Assembly: GCA_030705745.1 (NCBI GenBank)
Contig: JAUZPT010000041.1
Location: 1-13,131 of the forward strand
Source of the DNA: Bacillota bacterium
Lineage (GTDB): Bacteria > Bacillota > Bacilli > Bacillales > Cytobacillaceae
Direction of reading: 5' to 3'
DNA: 13,131 nucleotides
The position numbers and the translations under genes are program-made. Positions 12,371-13,131 of the stretch are shown here, piece by piece. The notes beneath the pieces are model-generated. The model ran no database searches, was not told the DNA's origin, and saw only the letters and a program-made list of their open reading frames with translations. Positions within the stretch are counted from its first letter, which is position 1, and each line of letters opens with the position of its first letter.

Positions 12371-13131
12371 ATGAGAATGGTCGATTTAATTGAAAAGAAG
12401 AGAGACGGACTAGAACTTACAACTGAAGAAATAAATCATATTATTAATGGATACACGGAAGGCTCAATTCCTGACTATCAAATCAGCGCGCTGACAATGG
12501 CAATCTTTTTCAAGGGGATGACGGAAAAAGAACGTGCAGATTTAACAATGGCAATGGTTCAATCAGGTGATCAGATTGATCTTTCAGGGATCGAAGGCGT
12601 TAAAGTCGATAAGCATTCAACAGGTGGAGTTGGCGATACGACGACGCTCGTTCTTGGCCCACTAGTAGCTGCGCTTGGAGTACCAGTAGCGAAAATGTCA
12701 GGTAGAGGACTTGGCCATACAGGCGGTACAATTGATAAGCTTGAAGCAGTCAAGGGCTTTCATGTTGAGATTGAAAATGAAGAATTCATCGATTTAGTCA
12801 ATAAAAATAAAATTGCGGTAATCGGACAAAGTGGAAACTTAACACCTGCCGATAAAAAGCTTTATGCATTAAGAGATGTTACGGCGACGGTCGACAGCAT
12901 TCCTTTGATTGCGAGTTCGATAATGAGTAAAAAAATCGCTGCAGGCGCAGATGCAATCGTCCTTGATGTGAAAACGGGTGCTGGAGCTTTCATGAAAACG
13001 CTTGATGATTCACGGGAACTTGCAAAAGCCATGGTACGCATCGGCAATAATGTTGGCAGACGGACAATGGCCGTCATTTCTGACATGAGCCAGCCTCTCG
13101 GATACGCAATCGGTAATGCGTTGGAAGTTAA
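12371..13131 (+). CDS. pdp: Pyrimidine-nucleoside phosphorylase (partial, 3' end missing)
   Basis: The first 253 residues of an enzyme of about 433 that phosphorolyses uridine, deoxyuridine and thymidine to base and (deoxy)ribose 1-phosphate. It starts [13 protein letters not shown], as in B. subtilis Pdp. It shows the phosphate-binding segment [15 protein letters not shown] (79-93), the family signature [16 protein letters not shown] (110-125), and the base-binding residues R168, S183 and K187 ([16 protein letters not shown]). The ATG has only a weak ribosome-binding site (GTGGTGAT). In B. subtilis pdp lies in the DeoR-controlled dra-nupC-pdp operon; here it follows drm-pupG after a repeat-bearing gap. 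The frame is intact to the window edge, so truncation is only by the window. Confidence 0.95.
   Translation, partial: MRMVDLIEKKRDGLELTTEEINHIINGYTEGSIPDYQISALTMAIFFKGMTEKERADLTMAMVQSGDQIDLSGIEGVKVDKHSTGGVGDTTTLVLGPLVAALGVPVAKMSGRGLGHTGGTIDKLEAVKGFHVEIENEEFIDLVNKNKIAVIGQSGNLTPADKKLYALRDVTATVDSIPLIASSIMSKKIAAGADAIVLDVKTGAGAFMKTLDDSRELAKAMVRIGNNVGRRTMAVISDMSQPLGYAIGNALEV

Overview
The window looks like a stretch of low-GC Bacillaceae chromosome. From right to left it follows the Bacillus subtilis order yqkE - yqkF - mciZ - nudF - yqxK/endoQ - spoIIM - fur - yqzK - xerD - drm - pupG, and most proteins closely resemble their Bacillus counterparts. SpoIIM and an MciZ-like peptide indicate an endospore former. 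The species cannot be fixed from the sequence alone. Two things differ from the B. subtilis arrangement as I remember it: a large secreted beta-propeller/phosphoesterase gene sits between yqkE and yqkF, and pdp (pyrimidine nucleoside phosphorylase) follows drm-pupG.

Layout. Positions 1-1000 are on the minus strand: the first 15 codons of a probable TetR-type regulator with a strong promoter flanked by two TTGAC/GTCAA inverted repeats, then a short YitT-family membrane protein with its own terminator. From 1233 the plus strand carries yqkE, an unrecognised short ORF, and the 799-residue exported YncE-like propeller/phosphoesterase. A bidirectional terminator at about 4286-4336 separates this from the converging minus-strand pair yqkF and mciZ. 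The 45-codon mciZ is easily missed. It encodes a likely homologue of the sporulation inhibitor of FtsZ and has a sigma-E-like -10 element upstream.

Divergent from mciZ, nudF and the endonuclease Q-like gene overlap by 4 bp (ATGA). They are likely translationally coupled and end in a terminator. spoIIM follows with a good sigma-E-type promoter. fur comes next, with an extended -10 promoter and a PerR-box-like operator, as expected from the known PerR control of fur in B. subtilis. yqzK-xerD form a short operon (membrane protein plus chromosome-dimer recombinase). drm-pupG-pdp form a nucleoside-salvage operon: nucleoside phosphorylases release (deoxy)ribose-1-phosphate, which phosphopentomutase converts to the 5-phosphate. 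pdp is cut by the window end.

The most interesting items are the MciZ-like peptide, the NudF-EndoQ coupling (nucleotide-pool cleaning beside deaminated-DNA repair), the inserted phosphoesterase, a palindrome in the spacer of a possible drm promoter, and a three-copy CTATGTTAA repeat between pupG and pdp. I saw no CRISPR array, tRNA, rRNA, insertion sequence or recognisable riboswitch, and no clear case for a wholly new multi-gene system.
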